From contig NZ_CP102286.1 of the NCBI RefSeq assembly GCF_025151215.1, positions 1,798,001 through 1,862,000 on the forward strand: a stretch of DNA of 64,000 nucleotides, written 5' to 3'. Numbering within the stretch: position 1 is the stretch's first letter; each line of letters begins with the position of its first letter. Made by a program: the position numbers and the translations under genes. The notes beneath the pieces were generated by a model that saw only the letters and a list, made by a program, of their open reading frames with translations, had not been told where the DNA came from and did not search any database. Origin of the DNA: Parabacteroides merdae ATCC 43184 (GTDB taxonomy: Bacteria; Bacteroidota; Bacteroidia; Bacteroidales; Tannerellaceae). Below are positions 52,591 through 62,659 of this stretch, in pieces.

Positions 52591-54135
52591 TTATTTCCAA
52601 TATTGTTCCATCTGCTCTAGTGTCCTACCTTTTGTTTCGGGAACGAATTTCCAGATAAATAAGGCAGCCAGAACTCCCATGACACCATAAACCCAGTAGG
52701 CCATGCCATGATTGAACGTATCGGTCAGATACTGGTTCTTATCGAGCATCGGGAAAGTCCAGGAGACAAGGAAATTGGCAATCCACTGCCCGGCAACGGC
52801 AATACTCATAACAGTCGAACGGATCGTATTCGGGAAAATCTCTGCCAGCAATACCCAACAGACCGGCCCCCACGACATCGCGAAACCAGCCGTGTACACC
52901 AACATACAAACTAACGAACCGATACCGACAGAATGCGTATAGAAAGTCGTCCCCAAGATCATCATCGAGACGGCCATGACCAATGCTCCGATAATCATCA
53001 ACGGACGGCGACCGAACCGATCGACCGTAAAGATAGCCAGCACGGTAAAAGAGAGGTTCACGGCTCCTACCACGATCTGTTGTAACAAGGCGGCATCAGT
53101 GGCGGCCCCCATTGTCTTAAAGATCTCCGGCGCATAATACAACACGACGTTGATCCCGACAAACTGCTGGAAACCGGACAAAAGGACACCGACAAATATG
53201 ATCAGCACGCCGAATGAACGCACCGGGAAGACCAGAGATACAAAAAAGCTACCAATCAAAGCGATCTCCAAAGCACTCGTGTTTCCAGCCAGTTCCAATG
53301 CTCCATACAAAAGCAGAAACAACACCAGCCACATCCCCATAAACAGAAAATAGGGACGCATGGAGGATTCCTGTTTCCTGAAACTTTCTTTTATTTCCAC
53401 CAATTCAGGTGCTGCTCTTTCTTTTCCCATCAAACGATCCAATACAGACAATGCCTTATCCGTCTTACCGCGCATCACCAAATAACGAGGCGTTTCCGGT
53501 ACAAACATCAGAAGGGCCAGAAAGAGCAAAGCCGGGACGATTTCGGACGCGAACATCCAACGCCAGCCGATCGTATGCAACCAGGCGGCATCTCCCTGCA
53601 ACGCGATACTGTAATTCACAAAATAGACGACAAGCATACCGAAAATAATCGCGAACTGATTCCATGACACCAGATTTCCTCGTTTCTCCGCCGGGGCCAT
53701 CTCAGCAATATACATCGGGGAAACCATAGAAGCCAAACCGACTCCTACTCCTCCGACAATCCGGTAAAGCACAAAAAGGTACATGAACGTGTGATCTCCG
53801 CTACCAGGCATCCCGACAAACAACTCCGGCCACGCCGAACCGATTGCCGACAACAAAAACAGGATGGCAGCCAACACAAGCGTAGGTTTCCGTCCATACC
53901 GCTGGCTGATCCAACCGGCAAAAGAAGCACCTAAGATACAACCGATCAGGGCACTGCTTACAACGAATCCTTCAAGCGCATTTGCCTGATCCAATGGTAG
54001 CCCGAAAGGTTCGATAAAGAATTTACGCAGCGATTCAACCGTCCCGGATATCACCGCTGTATCATATCCGAATAATAATCCCCCCAATGTCGCCACGAGG
54101 GTAATTCCAAAAATGTAATAGTTGTTGTTTTTCAC
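52591..54135 (-). CDS. xylE: D-xylose-proton symporter (MFS sugar porter)
   Basis: A 12-helix MFS transporter of 514 residues in the inner membrane. GYDTAVISGTVESLR, the loop GWISQRYGRKPTL (G-x3-D/R-RxGRR type), RIVGGVGVGLASMVSPMYIA, PETPRYLVMRGK, VDRFGRRPLMIIGA and the closing PETKGRTLEQ are sugar-porter signatures. A central insertion (about 250-310) with extra hydrophobic segments makes it slightly longer than E. coli XylE. It is the last gene of the xylose operon, behind a strong hairpin after xylA. Confidence 0.92.
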   Translation of the reverse strand: MKNNNYYIFGITLVATLGGLLFGYDTAVISGTVESLRKFFIEPFGLPLDQANALEGFVVSSALIGCILGASFAGWISQRYGRKPTLVLAAILFLLSAIGSAWPELFVGMPGSGDHTFMYLFVLYRIVGGVGVGLASMVSPMYIAEMAPAEKRGNLVSWNQFAIIFGMLVVYFVNYSIALQGDAAWLHTIGWRWMFASEIVPALLFLALLMFVPETPRYLVMRGKTDKALSVLDRLMGKERAAPELVEIKESFRKQESSMRPYFLFMGMWLVLFLLLYGALELAGNTSALEIALIGSFFVSLVFPVRSFGVLIIFVGVLLSGFQQFVGINVVLYYAPEIFKTMGAATDAALLQQIVVGAVNLSFTVLAIFTVDRFGRRPLMIIGALVMAVSMMILGTTFYTHSVGIGSLVCMLVYTAGFAMSWGPVCWVLLAEIFPNTIRSTVMSIAVAGQWIANFLVSWTFPMLDKNQYLTDTFNHGMAYWVYGVMGVLAALFIWKFVPETKGRTLEQMEQYWK

Positions 54136-54153
54136 GATAGAGATTCATATAGG

Positions 54154-54215
54154 TAAATAATGTTTTATCCGTTACTTTTGGTTTGATTCAAAAGTAACGG
54201 ATAAAACATTATTTA
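54154..54215 (-). promoter_or_regulatory. 27-bp perfect hairpin between xylA and xylE
   Basis: The arms 54154-54180 and 54189-54215 are perfect reverse complements over 27 bases around an 8-base loop (GTTTGATT). The stem core includes TTATCCGTTACTTTTG. On the minus strand no T-run follows, so it is not a canonical terminator. It could be a partial terminator, an RNase site or an mRNA-stabilising element that sets xylE lower than xylA, or a DNA operator. Confidence 0.7.
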
Positions 54216-54222
54216 TATGTTA

Positions 54223-55551
54223 TTAAATGTACTGATTGATAATCATCTCATACAATTCCTGCTTCCCGCTGATTTGCTTCGGTTCGCCAGAGGCAAGAGC
54301 GATTGTACGCAGGTCTTCGAGGAGAAGTTTACCTTCTTCGAACTTCTTACCGTCACCCTGGTCGAAACTAGCGTAACGTTCGGCACGCATTTTCTTGTAA
54401 TCAGAATGTTCCAGGATATCGGCAGCAGCCATCAAAGCACGGGCAAAAGAATCCATACCACTGATATGAGCCAGAAAAATATCATCCAGATCGGTCGAGT
54501 TACGACGTGTCTTGGCATCGAAGTTCGTACCTCCGGTAGTCAAACCGCCTGCTTCGAGGATAACCAGCCAAGCCTGTGTCAGTTCGTAGATGTCAACCGG
54601 GAACTGATCCGTATCCCAACCATTCTGATAATCACCACGGTTGGCATCGATACTGCACAACATACCGGCATCGGCGGCAGCCTGAAGTTCATGCTCAAAT
54701 GTATGCCCGGCCAATGTGGCATGGTTCACTTCGATATTAATGGCAAAATCCTTGTCGAGACCATAATGGCGCAAGAAGCCGATAACCGTTTCCGTATCCA
54801 CGTCATACTGGTGTTTAGTCGGTTCCATCGGTTTAGGCTCAACCAGAAAAGTACCTTTGAACCCGTTCTTGCGGGCATAGTCACGTGCCATCGTCAACAT
54901 CATGGCAAGATGTTCCTTTTCGCGTTTCATATTGGTGTTCAGCAAGCTCATATACCCTTCACGTCCCCCCCAGAACACATAGTTTTCGCCACCTAAAGCG
55001 ATACAAGCATCGATCGCGTTCTTGATCTGCGTGCCGGCACAAGCCACAGCAGGGAAATAAGGATTTGTGGCAGCCCCGTTCATATAACGTTTATGCCCGA
55101 ACACATTGGCGGTAGACCACAACAGCTTCTTCCCCGTCGCTTCCTGATGTTGTTTGGCATATTCGACCATCGTATGCAGGTCCTTTTCAAATTCGGCCAA
55201 CGTCGGTGCTTCATCTACGACATCCACATCGTGGAAACAATAGTAAGGTATGTTACATTTCGTCATAAATTCGAAAGCAGCATCCATCTTATACTTGGCA
55301 CGGGAAATACGGTCTGCGCCCGCATTCCAAGGAAATGTCTTCGTTCCGCCACCGAACTGGTCGGCTCCCTCCGCACATAATGTATGCCAATAGGCCATAG
55401 CGAAACGCAGGTGGTCTTTCAGAGTTTTACCCATTACGACCTTGTTTTCATCATAGTAATGAAAAGCCATCGGATTTTTTGACTCGCGTCCTTCAAACTC
55501 TATTTTTCCAATTCCCGGAAAAAATTCTTTTTCACCTTTAAAGTAATTCAT
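54223..55551 (-). CDS. xylA: Xylose isomerase
   Basis: Converts D-xylose to D-xylulose with divalent metal. 442 residues, close to the class II length. [15 protein letters not shown] (catalytic His and Asp), [38 protein letters not shown] (metal Glu), [37 protein letters not shown] and [15 protein letters not shown] are all present. It is cytoplasmic. It follows xylB by 40 bases and precedes xylE, separated by the hairpin. The operon is headed by a Nudix regulator. Confidence 0.97.
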   Translation of the reverse strand: MNYFKGEKEFFPGIGKIEFEGRESKNPMAFHYYDENKVVMGKTLKDHLRFAMAYWHTLCAEGADQFGGGTKTFPWNAGADRISRAKYKMDAAFEFMTKCNIPYYCFHDVDVVDEAPTLAEFEKDLHTMVEYAKQHQEATGKKLLWSTANVFGHKRYMNGAATNPYFPAVACAGTQIKNAIDACIALGGENYVFWGGREGYMSLLNTNMKREKEHLAMMLTMARDYARKNGFKGTFLVEPKPMEPTKHQYDVDTETVIGFLRHYGLDKDFAINIEVNHATLAGHTFEHELQAAADAGMLCSIDANRGDYQNGWDTDQFPVDIYELTQAWLVILEAGGLTTGGTNFDAKTRRNSTDLDDIFLAHISGMDSFARALMAAADILEHSDYKKMRAERYASFDQGDGKKFEEGKLLLEDLRTIALASGEPKQISGKQELYEMIINQYI

Positions 55552-55591
55552 GATAATAAGTATTTTATTGATTATACAATGCTTTCGTTTA

Positions 55592-57079
55592 TTACGCCAA
55601 TGCTTTCTCCAACCGTTCTTTCCAGACCTCGAAAGCCCCGCAGTATTTATCCGCTTTCAGTCCGTCCGGCTCTATCACATTGATCTTTTTCAGGGAAGCA
55701 AACGCCTCTTCCGCCGACGCATAGATGCCGGCCCCGATACCGGCGCCTTTGGCAGCCCCGACAGCCCCGTTCGTATCGTAAAGTTCGATCACCGTTCCTG
55801 TCACACCAGCCAACGCATCCCGGAAAATAGGGCTTAGGAACAGGTTGGCATTACCGGCACGGATCACCCCGATATCGATCCCCATCTCATTCATGATATC
55901 CATGCCATATTTGAAAGAGAAGACAATCCCTTCCTGTGCGGCACGGGCGACATGAGCTTTATTATGAATGTTGAAATTCAGCCCGTGAATGGAGCAATCC
56001 ACCTGCTTGTTCTGTAACATACGCTCCGCACCGTTCCCGAAAGGCAGAATCGAGAGGCCCTCCGAACCGATCGGAACAGTCGCCGCCAGCTCGTTCAATG
56101 CAGGATAGCTTATACCTTCCGGAGCTACATTCCGCTTCACCCACGAATTGAGGATTCCGACCCCGTTGATACACAGAAGGACCCCTAAACGCGTCCGGTC
56201 GGCCGAATGGTTCACATGCGCAAACGTATTCACACGGGACAGCATGTCGTAGTTCACCTTGCCGTTCACACCATACACGACCCCCGACGTACCGCCCGTA
56301 GCGGCTATCTCGCCCGGATTCAGGACATTTAGCGACAACGCATTGTTCGGCTGGTCACCGGCCCGATAGGTAACCGGCGTACCCTTCTTCAAACCCAACT
56401 CCGAAGCGACCGATCCGAGCAATTCCCCCTGCACACCGAAAGTCGGACGGATATCCGGAACCAGTTCCTTGCTGAACCCGAAATAGTTCATCAGATCTTC
56501 AGAAACGCTATTATTCCGGAAATCCCAGAAAATTCCTTCCGAAAGGCCTGAAACAGTCGTGACAATATCGCCCGTCATGCGCATGGCAATAAAGTCACCA
56601 GGCAACATGAATTTATGCACCTGTCCGAATATCTGCGGTTCATACTCTTTTACCCATGCCAATTTGGAAGCCGTAAAGTTTCCGGGAGAATTCAAAAGAT
56701 GTGCCAGGCATTGCTTTTCGCCGATCGACTTGAAAGCGCGATCCCCATAAGGCACCGCACGACTGTCGCACCAGATCACCGACGGACGCAGCACCTGCAT
56801 CTTCCTGTCCACCAATACAAGCCCATGCATCTGGTACGAGATGCCGATCGCATCTATCTCCGTTCCCTTGATGCCCGCCTTCGCGATCGCACCCTTTATC
56901 GCTTCTTTCAGATACATCCACCAGTCATCCGGATTCTGCTCCGCCCATCCGGGACGCACGGCTTTGATCGCCGCCTCTTCTTTCGGATAAAAATCAGAGG
57001 CAAGCGTCAACCCCGTATCTTTATCGACAATAGAAGCCTTCACCGAAGAACTTCCGATATCACAACCTAATAAACACAT
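55592..57079 (-). CDS. xylB: Xylulokinase
   Basis: Phosphorylates D-xylulose for the pentose phosphate pathway. 495 residues of the FGGY kinase family. [19 protein letters not shown] is the N-terminal phosphate-binding motif; [20 protein letters not shown] and [13 protein letters not shown] (adenosine region) match. [12 protein letters not shown] lies near the C-terminus. It follows the regulator gene by 6 bases. Confidence 0.95.
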   Translation of the reverse strand: MCLLGCDIGSSSVKASIVDKDTGLTLASDFYPKEEAAIKAVRPGWAEQNPDDWWMYLKEAIKGAIAKAGIKGTEIDAIGISYQMHGLVLVDRKMQVLRPSVIWCDSRAVPYGDRAFKSIGEKQCLAHLLNSPGNFTASKLAWVKEYEPQIFGQVHKFMLPGDFIAMRMTGDIVTTVSGLSEGIFWDFRNNSVSEDLMNYFGFSKELVPDIRPTFGVQGELLGSVASELGLKKGTPVTYRAGDQPNNALSLNVLNPGEIAATGGTSGVVYGVNGKVNYDMLSRVNTFAHVNHSADRTRLGVLLCINGVGILNSWVKRNVAPEGISYPALNELAATVPIGSEGLSILPFGNGAERMLQNKQVDCSIHGLNFNIHNKAHVARAAQEGIVFSFKYGMDIMNEMGIDIGVIRAGNANLFLSPIFRDALAGVTGTVIELYDTNGAVGAAKGAGIGAGIYASAEEAFASLKKINVIEPDGLKADKYCGAFEVWKERLEKALA

Positions 57080-57085
57080 ACTATA

Positions 57086-57826
57086 TCATATCTTATTAAA
57101 CTTCGAATGCAACTTGTTATATTTCACCTTATCGAACCGGTAATAGCGGGCTGCCCGATGATTCACTCCCGTTTCCACTTCATCCGTCTGCACGACATAT
57201 TCCATCGCCGTCATCTTTTTATGGAAATTGCGTACATCTATCGTCTTATTATAAATGATCTCAAAAATGCGCCGCAACTGATAGGCCGTAAACTTTGACG
57301 GAAGATAATCGAAAACGATACCCGGTTCGACATCCACCCACCGCCGTATCTCTTCGCCGGCAGCTTCAACAATTTCCTTATGGTCGAATGGCAGATGTGG
57401 CAATTCATTTACAGGTGCCCAAATAAGGGTATCGGACATCTCCCCCATCGTCATTTTCTTCCCAAACTTACACAACGCCAGATAAGCGACCGTCACGATT
57501 CGTGTGATTTTCATTTTGGAAGCATTTTCCAGCCATTGCACATCCTCTTTATTCTTGGTACGGGCAGGAGAGCCGAAACTGCGGAACTGTTTCAAGGCTA
57601 CACGTTTCAGACCTGTCGCTTCGTTCAAGACACGATAAGCGGCCGTATCCAGATCTTCACTCTCATAAATCAAGCTTCCCGGCAATTTGTAGTGTTTCTC
57701 GTTACTACCGGCAACTTGTCTTTCGACGAGCAACACGCACAGTTTATCTTCGTTTGTCCCAAGCAATACGCAATCGACCGAAACGTGCGGATAAAACATT
57801 TCATGCTTATTTTCCTGTGTTTCCAT
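57086..57826 (-). CDS. Nudix-type transcriptional regulator of xylose genes (NrtR/XylR family)
   Basis: 246 residues from the ATG at 57826 (METQENKHEMFYPHVSVDCV); an in-frame start at 57895 would add 23 residues that cover the promoter. The N-terminal Nudix-like domain (about 15-165) reads LPGSLIYESEDLDTAAYRVL then NEATGL, which lacks the full GX5EX7REUXEEXGU box, so catalysis is unlikely. The C-terminal winged helix (about 170-240) has SKFTAYQLRRIFEIIYNKTI and NFHKKMTAMEYVVQTDEVET. In Bacteroides this family regulates arabinose and xylose genes. It heads xylB-xylA-xylE, so it probably senses a sugar and controls its own operon. Confidence 0.88.
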   Translation of the reverse strand: METQENKHEMFYPHVSVDCVLLGTNEDKLCVLLVERQVAGSNEKHYKLPGSLIYESEDLDTAAYRVLNEATGLKRVALKQFRSFGSPARTKNKEDVQWLENASKMKITRIVTVAYLALCKFGKKMTMGEMSDTLIWAPVNELPHLPFDHKEIVEAAGEEIRRWVDVEPGIVFDYLPSKFTAYQLRRIFEIIYNKTIDVRNFHKKMTAMEYVVQTDEVETGVNHRAARYYRFDKVKYNKLHSKFNKI

Positions 57827-57849
57827 AATATCCCAATAAAGATTCTCCG

Positions 57850-57857
57850 CAAATATA
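57850..57857 (-). promoter_or_regulatory. -7 box for the xylose operon
   Basis: TATATTTG on the minus strand, 24 bases before the ATG at 57826. It supports that start. Confidence 0.5.
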
Positions 57858-58023
57858 AGGTTAAAACGATATACGACATAATGTAATTCGAACAATATCT
57901 ACTCAAAAGGCTAAAAAGCCCGTTATTTAACATACATTATCACTCACAGAAAAAGGAACTGTACCAAACCTGAATTTTAATGCGATTATCCGGAAAGGGA
58001 AGAAACTTCTAACATTTATTCAA

Positions 58024-58031
58024 TACATTTG
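58024..58031 (+). promoter_or_regulatory. -7 box for the Trk genes
   Basis: TACATTTG lies 21 bases before the trkH start. Confidence 0.5.
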
Positions 58032-58051
58032 TTATTAAAAAAAGACGTACT

Positions 58052-59872
58052 ATGGATATCAAACATCTACAGTTCTCATTCCGAATGTACTGGGCGAATA
58101 TGAAGGGCTTGCTGAACATGGTGGCCGAAGGGATCATACTCGTCGCCTCTCTCGCCTCCCTCTTCATCCTGGTCTATCAGTTCGGATTCAAATATTCGGC
58201 CCATGTCACCCATATGTTGGAAACCAGCCGGGTTTACCTCCTGCTGGCTTTCTTTACCGGGATATCGCTTCGGTATATTTTGAAATTCAAAGAGATCATA
58301 CAAGAGAAAATGTTATACCTGGATATCGGCATTTATTTTTTCCTCTTTGCCGTGCTATCGGGCAAAGTATTCTTCAAAGAAGCCATTCACCAGTCGCTGC
58401 CCTACCTCGGTTTCCTCACGGAACCGCTGTTCGTTTATTTCCTCCTGCTGTTGCTGAGCGCCATCCATTTGTCGCGGCAGACATTCACGCTGTTACAAAG
58501 CCATATCAAGCCGTCCCTCCTGTTCCTGCTGAGTTTCGTGTTCGTCATCCTTGTCGGTTCGGGATTGCTGATGTTGCCAAACGCCACGGTGCACGGGATT
58601 CATTTCGTAGATGCCCTGTTCATCTCGACCACCTCCGTCTGTGTGACCGGACTGACGACAGTCGATGTGGCAACGACATTCACGCATACAGGACATATCA
58701 TCATCATGTTTCTTATCCAGATCGGCGGTATAGGAGTCATGACTTTCACCAGCTTTTTTGCCCTTTCTTTCATGGGGCATTCATCTTTCACCAGCAAGCT
58801 CGTTCTGAAAGACATGCTGAACGAAGACCGGGTGAACGGGCTGTTCCGGGTGATCCTTAACATCCTGTTCGTGACACTGTTTATCGAAGGCGTAGGGGCC
58901 TACCTGATTTATCTGGATATAAAGGGAGGGCTGCCGGGAGGCACGCAGGAAGAAGTGTTCTACGCTGTGTTTCATGCCGTTTCGGCTTTCTGCAATGCTG
59001 GGATCTCGACGCTGAGCGGAAACATGTATGACCCGCTGGTCGCCCAAAAATACAACCTGCATGTCTGGATCGCCCTGCTCATCGTATTCGGCGGGCTAGG
59101 TTTCCCGATTGTTTTCAACTACCTGAAGCTGTTACGACATCTGCTTGTCAATACATTCAAGATCGTAATCGGACAGCAGAAGCATTATATCCATACCCCC
59201 AGAATTATCAATATCAACACGTACATCGTGATGATCAGCACGTTGGTATTGCTTGCCGGCGGTACATTTTTCTACTATCTGCTGGAAATAGACAATACGC
59301 TCGCCGGATTGCCGTTCAGAGGACAGCTTGCCAATGCATTCCTGGGAGCCGTCACCCCGCGTACGGCCGGATTCTGCGTCGCGGATATGGGGACGCTGAC
59401 TACCGGAACACTCATGCTGACACTGATCCTGATGATAATAGGCGCCGCTCCCATGTCTACCGGCGGCGGTTTGAAAGTAACGACCGTCTGTGTCGCCCTG
59501 CTGACCGCACACAACGCCGCCCGCGGGAAAGAGAATGTGGAAATCCGCAAACGTGAAATATCACCGGAAACCATACGCAGGGCTTTCGCCACAATCGTTT
59601 TCTATTTCTGCTGGCTGGGGGCGGCCGTCTGGATATTGTCCATTACCGAAAAAGACGTACCGGTCTTCACCTTGATCTTCGAAGTCGTGTCGGCACTCAG
59701 CACGGTAGGGTTAAGTTTGAACTTCAGCCCGTTACTGAGCATTTCGGGAAAACTGGTCATCATCTTCACCATGCTGGTCGGACGTATCGGCATACTGGCC
59801 TTCTTTATCAGTTTCTACAAGGAATACAAAAAGAAGAATTACACCTATCCACAGGAAAATATATTAATGTAA
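58052..59872 (+). CDS. TrkH/KtrB-family potassium uptake membrane protein
   Basis: A K+ channel-like subunit of 606 residues in the inner membrane. Four pore loops are visible: TTSVCVTGLTTVD, SAFCNAGISTLSG, TPRTAGFCVADMG and SALSTVGLSLNFS, each with the selectivity-filter glycine. About 100 N-terminal residues with three extra helices precede the conserved core, making it longer than typical KtrB. It is followed after 15 bases by an RCK subunit gene, so the two form a complete uptake system. Confidence 0.95.
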   Translation: MDIKHLQFSFRMYWANMKGLLNMVAEGIILVASLASLFILVYQFGFKYSAHVTHMLETSRVYLLLAFFTGISLRYILKFKEIIQEKMLYLDIGIYFFLFAVLSGKVFFKEAIHQSLPYLGFLTEPLFVYFLLLLLSAIHLSRQTFTLLQSHIKPSLLFLLSFVFVILVGSGLLMLPNATVHGIHFVDALFISTTSVCVTGLTTVDVATTFTHTGHIIIMFLIQIGGIGVMTFTSFFALSFMGHSSFTSKLVLKDMLNEDRVNGLFRVILNILFVTLFIEGVGAYLIYLDIKGGLPGGTQEEVFYAVFHAVSAFCNAGISTLSGNMYDPLVAQKYNLHVWIALLIVFGGLGFPIVFNYLKLLRHLLVNTFKIVIGQQKHYIHTPRIININTYIVMISTLVLLAGGTFFYYLLEIDNTLAGLPFRGQLANAFLGAVTPRTAGFCVADMGTLTTGTLMLTLILMIIGAAPMSTGGGLKVTTVCVALLTAHNAARGKENVEIRKREISPETIRRAFATIVFYFCWLGAAVWILSITEKDVPVFTLIFEVVSALSTVGLSLNFSPLLSISGKLVIIFTMLVGRIGILAFFISFYKEYKKKNYTYPQENILM

Positions 59873-59887
59873 CATAAAGAATACAAT

Positions 59888-60574
59888 ATGAAATATTTAG
59901 TAATCGGATTAGGAAACCTGGGACGCGCCATCGCCGAAAGCCTGACACGCATCGGCAATGAAGTGATCGGCGTAGATATCAACCCGCACAAGACCGAAGC
60001 GGTCAAACACACCATATCCGGAGCAATCAGCCTCGACACGACGGACAAAGACGCCTTGAACACGCTACCACTGAACGAGATGGATGCCATCTTCGTCACC
60101 TTCGGCAAGGACTTCGGGACCTCCATACAGACTGTAGCCCTGCTAAAGAACTTAGATGTGAACAAACTGATCGTACGAGGGATTTCTCCCATCCACGAGG
60201 CAGTGATCCGTTCGATCGGTGTAGCGGAGATCATCACTCCGGAAGATGATTTCGCCGGTATGTACGCATCCCAATCCTTACTTGGGGAACTCTTCAAACA
60301 ATGGTACAGAGTGACGGACACACACCATCTCTACAAGATAAAAGCACCAGTCACCTTTGTCGGACAGACCCTGCAGACCATAGACCTGGAAGAGAATTTC
60401 GGAGTGCGCCTTGTCGGCATCGAACGCCCCAAGACAGAACGCAACCTGATCGGGTTAAAACAAACCCAATACTCCGTCATCGACAAAATCACCGGAGACC
60501 TGAGAGTCGAAGAAGGTGATCTGCTCATCCTTTTCGGCAAGATGGAAGTGTTGCACAGGCTGGCAGATATCTGA
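59888..60574 (+). CDS. TrkA/KtrA-type RCK regulatory subunit
   Basis: A cytoplasmic gating subunit of 228 residues. One RCK_N domain has the nucleotide motif GLGNLG (7-12) and GNEVIGVDINPHK, followed by one RCK_C domain (about 140-225, FVGQTLQTIDLEENFGVRL to GDLLILFGKM). The single-domain form is KtrA-like; E. coli TrkA has two. It binds NAD(H) or ATP to gate the channel. It converges on the CorC-family gene, stop codons 7 bases apart. Confidence 0.93.
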   Translation: MKYLVIGLGNLGRAIAESLTRIGNEVIGVDINPHKTEAVKHTISGAISLDTTDKDALNTLPLNEMDAIFVTFGKDFGTSIQTVALLKNLDVNKLIVRGISPIHEAVIRSIGVAEIITPEDDFAGMYASQSLLGELFKQWYRVTDTHHLYKIKAPVTFVGQTLQTIDLEENFGVRLVGIERPKTERNLIGLKQTQYSVIDKITGDLRVEEGDLLILFGKMEVLHRLADI

Positions 60575-60581
60575 CGCCGGT

Positions 60582-61859
60582 TTATTCTTTCTGAGGTATC
60601 TTGGAAACCAAAACCTTATCTATACGGGCGCCGTCCATATCGACGATCTCGAATTCGAAGTTCAACCAGCTCAATTTCTCACCGGTCTTCGGAACCCGTT
60701 CCAGAATCTCCAGGATCAGGCCGCTGAGCGTATTATAGTCATGCTCGGCATACAAATCTTCCATGTCGAAATATTCAAGGAAGTCATAGAAGTTGTACTG
60801 CCCGTCCACCAGCCAGGTCCCGTCGGACCGCTCGACGATCTCGGCCTCTTCCCCCACATCGGGAACCTGCCCGATCAGACCTTCCATGATATCTTTCAAG
60901 GTGACAATCCCTTGGATGCCTCCGAACTCGTCCGTGACGATGCCATATTTCACACGTGCCTGCTTGAACTGTTCCAACGCATTATACACACTCTGGTTTT
61001 CCGGCATAAACTCCGCCGGACGAATCACCTGCGACAAAGAGAAATCCGGCTCGTCGATACGGCCGAACAAGTCTTTCAGATAGACGACGCCTTTGATATC
61101 GTCAAACTTTCCGGCAGCAACCGGATAGATGTTGAAAAGATTTTCCTGGACTTTCTCGCGTATCTGCTCGATACTGTCCGTCAGGTCCAGCCAGACAAGC
61201 TCGCTGCGGTGTGTCATGATAGAACCGACATTACGGTCGCCCAGATTGAACACGCGTTCCACGATGTCCTGCTCGACTTCCTGCACTTCGCCGACATCAA
61301 AGCCTTCTTTGACAATCGCCTTGATCTCCTCCTCCGTCACCTTGTTTTCTTCAGTCGCATCGGTTCCGATCAGTCTGACGGTCAACGCCGTACTCTTGGA
61401 TAACAGCCACACGAAAGGCGAGGCGACCAGCGAAAGGAAATTCATCGGTTTGGCAACGAGCATCGACACACGCTCAGCATAGCCCATACCGATACGTTTG
61501 GGGACCAGCTCGCCCATAATCAATGTCAGATAAGTGACGATCACGACAATTGTGGTTTTGGAAACCCCCAACGCATAAGGTTCCAGAAAAGGAATGCGGC
61601 GGACATGCTCGGCCAGGTCATAGGCAAAAGCCTCGCCCGAATACAAACCGGTCAGAATACCGATAAGCGTAATCCCGATCTGGATGGTAGAGAGAAACCG
61701 GTCCGGTTCGTTTGCCAGCTTCAAAGCAGTCTTGGCAGATTTGTTTCCACGTTTTGCTTCCAGCTCAAGACGAGCCTTACGAGCTGACACCAAAGCAATT
61801 TCCGACATAGAAAGAAGGCCGTTCAATAAGATAAGACCGATAATAATAAATATTTCCAT
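60582..61859 (-). CDS. CNNM/CorC-family membrane protein with CBS domains (HlyC/CorC type)
   Basis: 425 residues. The N-terminal DUF21/CNNM membrane domain (about 1-190; IIIGLILLNGLLSMSEIALV and GELVPKRIGMGYAERV) is followed by a CBS pair (about 205-325; NVGSIMTHRSELVWLDLTDS and GIVTDEFGGIQGIVTLKDIM) and a CorC_HlyC domain (about 340-425; EHDYNTLSGLILEILERVP). Such proteins take part in Mg2+/Co2+ transport; the older 'hemolysin' label is misleading. It is monocistronic. Confidence 0.93.
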   Translation of the reverse strand: MEIFIIIGLILLNGLLSMSEIALVSARKARLELEAKRGNKSAKTALKLANEPDRFLSTIQIGITLIGILTGLYSGEAFAYDLAEHVRRIPFLEPYALGVSKTTIVVIVTYLTLIMGELVPKRIGMGYAERVSMLVAKPMNFLSLVASPFVWLLSKSTALTVRLIGTDATEENKVTEEEIKAIVKEGFDVGEVQEVEQDIVERVFNLGDRNVGSIMTHRSELVWLDLTDSIEQIREKVQENLFNIYPVAAGKFDDIKGVVYLKDLFGRIDEPDFSLSQVIRPAEFMPENQSVYNALEQFKQARVKYGIVTDEFGGIQGIVTLKDIMEGLIGQVPDVGEEAEIVERSDGTWLVDGQYNFYDFLEYFDMEDLYAEHDYNTLSGLILEILERVPKTGEKLSWLNFEFEIVDMDGARIDKVLVSKIPQKE

Positions 61860-61953
61860 TTGCTATATACACAGCGATTGATTAGAGAGGCGAAGATATG
61901 AATTATTCGAACTCTCACATCTAACAAGATGAAAATAAATCTAATTAATATAT

Positions 61954-61990
61954 AAAAAAAGCCATTCTATCTTCGCAGACAGAACGGCTT
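61954..61990 (-). terminator. Terminator after the PepSY-like periplasmic protein gene
   Basis: On the minus strand AGCCGTTCTGTCT pairs with AGATAGAATGGCT (with G-T pairs), followed by TTTTTTTA. Confidence 0.8.
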
Positions 61991-62063
61991 CATGTGTCGA
62001 TAAGTTTCACTAACTCTTATTTAAAATTTTATTAGAAAACAGTATCGGGAGATAGATACATAC

Positions 62064-62369
62064 TTACTCGATTACCTCGCCCTTCTCATTCAGAACAACC
62101 GTCTGTTCCTTCTGATCTTTGTCGACAAGGACGACTTTATACTTCTTAGCACCGTCGGCACCGGCAACATAGGCTTCCTTCACCGTACTGCCCTCGTAAG
62201 ACTTGGCGATTGCATCCTGCACGGCCTGGGGAAGTTCCTTTACCTCGATTTTCACAAAATCGTCCTGCATTACGTTTTCGACTGATACCTGTACAGCTGA
62301 TGCCTGTACACCTTGTGATGCGAATGCCACACATGCTACTACCGCTACCATTAAAACAATCTTTTTCAT
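62064..62369 (-). CDS. Small exported PepSY-like protein
   Basis: 101 residues. The signal peptide (MKKIVLMVAVVACVAFASQGVQA) ends near residue 23. The mature part has FVKIEVKELPQAVQDAIAKS and KKYKVVLVDKDQKEQTVVLN, the repeating helix-strand pattern of the PepSY-like fold seen in many short Bacteroidetes periplasmic proteins. It may bind a partner protein; the target is unknown. It is monocistronic with its own terminator. Confidence 0.82.
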   Translation of the reverse strand: MKKIVLMVAVVACVAFASQGVQASAVQVSVENVMQDDFVKIEVKELPQAVQDAIAKSYEGSTVKEAYVAGADGAKKYKVVLVDKDQKEQTVVLNEKGEVIE

Positions 62370-62659
62370 GACTCTAACAATTTAAAAATTAATACCTAAG
62401 TGATTACTAAAACCTTTATTCAATCTGATCAAACAAGTACAAGGATCGTACCACAACAGCATGCCAAAAACATGATAAAGTGTCCCAGAGCTTACAAAAT
62501 AAGGGGTAGAAAAAGAGCAAACCATCGGATGCCCAACCATAAAACATGGGAAAAAGTGTAGAAGTCCGTGTATTTTTTCTACAATAAATGTGGCACACCT
62601 CTTCCAATCTCCATTTTAATTGTTAATTTAGCCACATCATTAATGAAATCTAATAAAAT

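Noticed and set aside
54961..54971. Seven-C run in xylA as a phase-variation tract
   Set aside because: Short for slippage, and xylA is an essential step of the operon; nothing else suggests switching.
57086..57895. Longer start for the Nudix regulator
   Set aside because: The extra 23 residues cover a TATATTTG box and are not part of the Nudix fold; the ATG at 57826 is better placed.
62416..62607. 63-codon minus-strand frame between the PepSY-like and HIT genes
   Set aside because: Low-complexity composition, no ribosome-binding site and no family features; read as intergenic.
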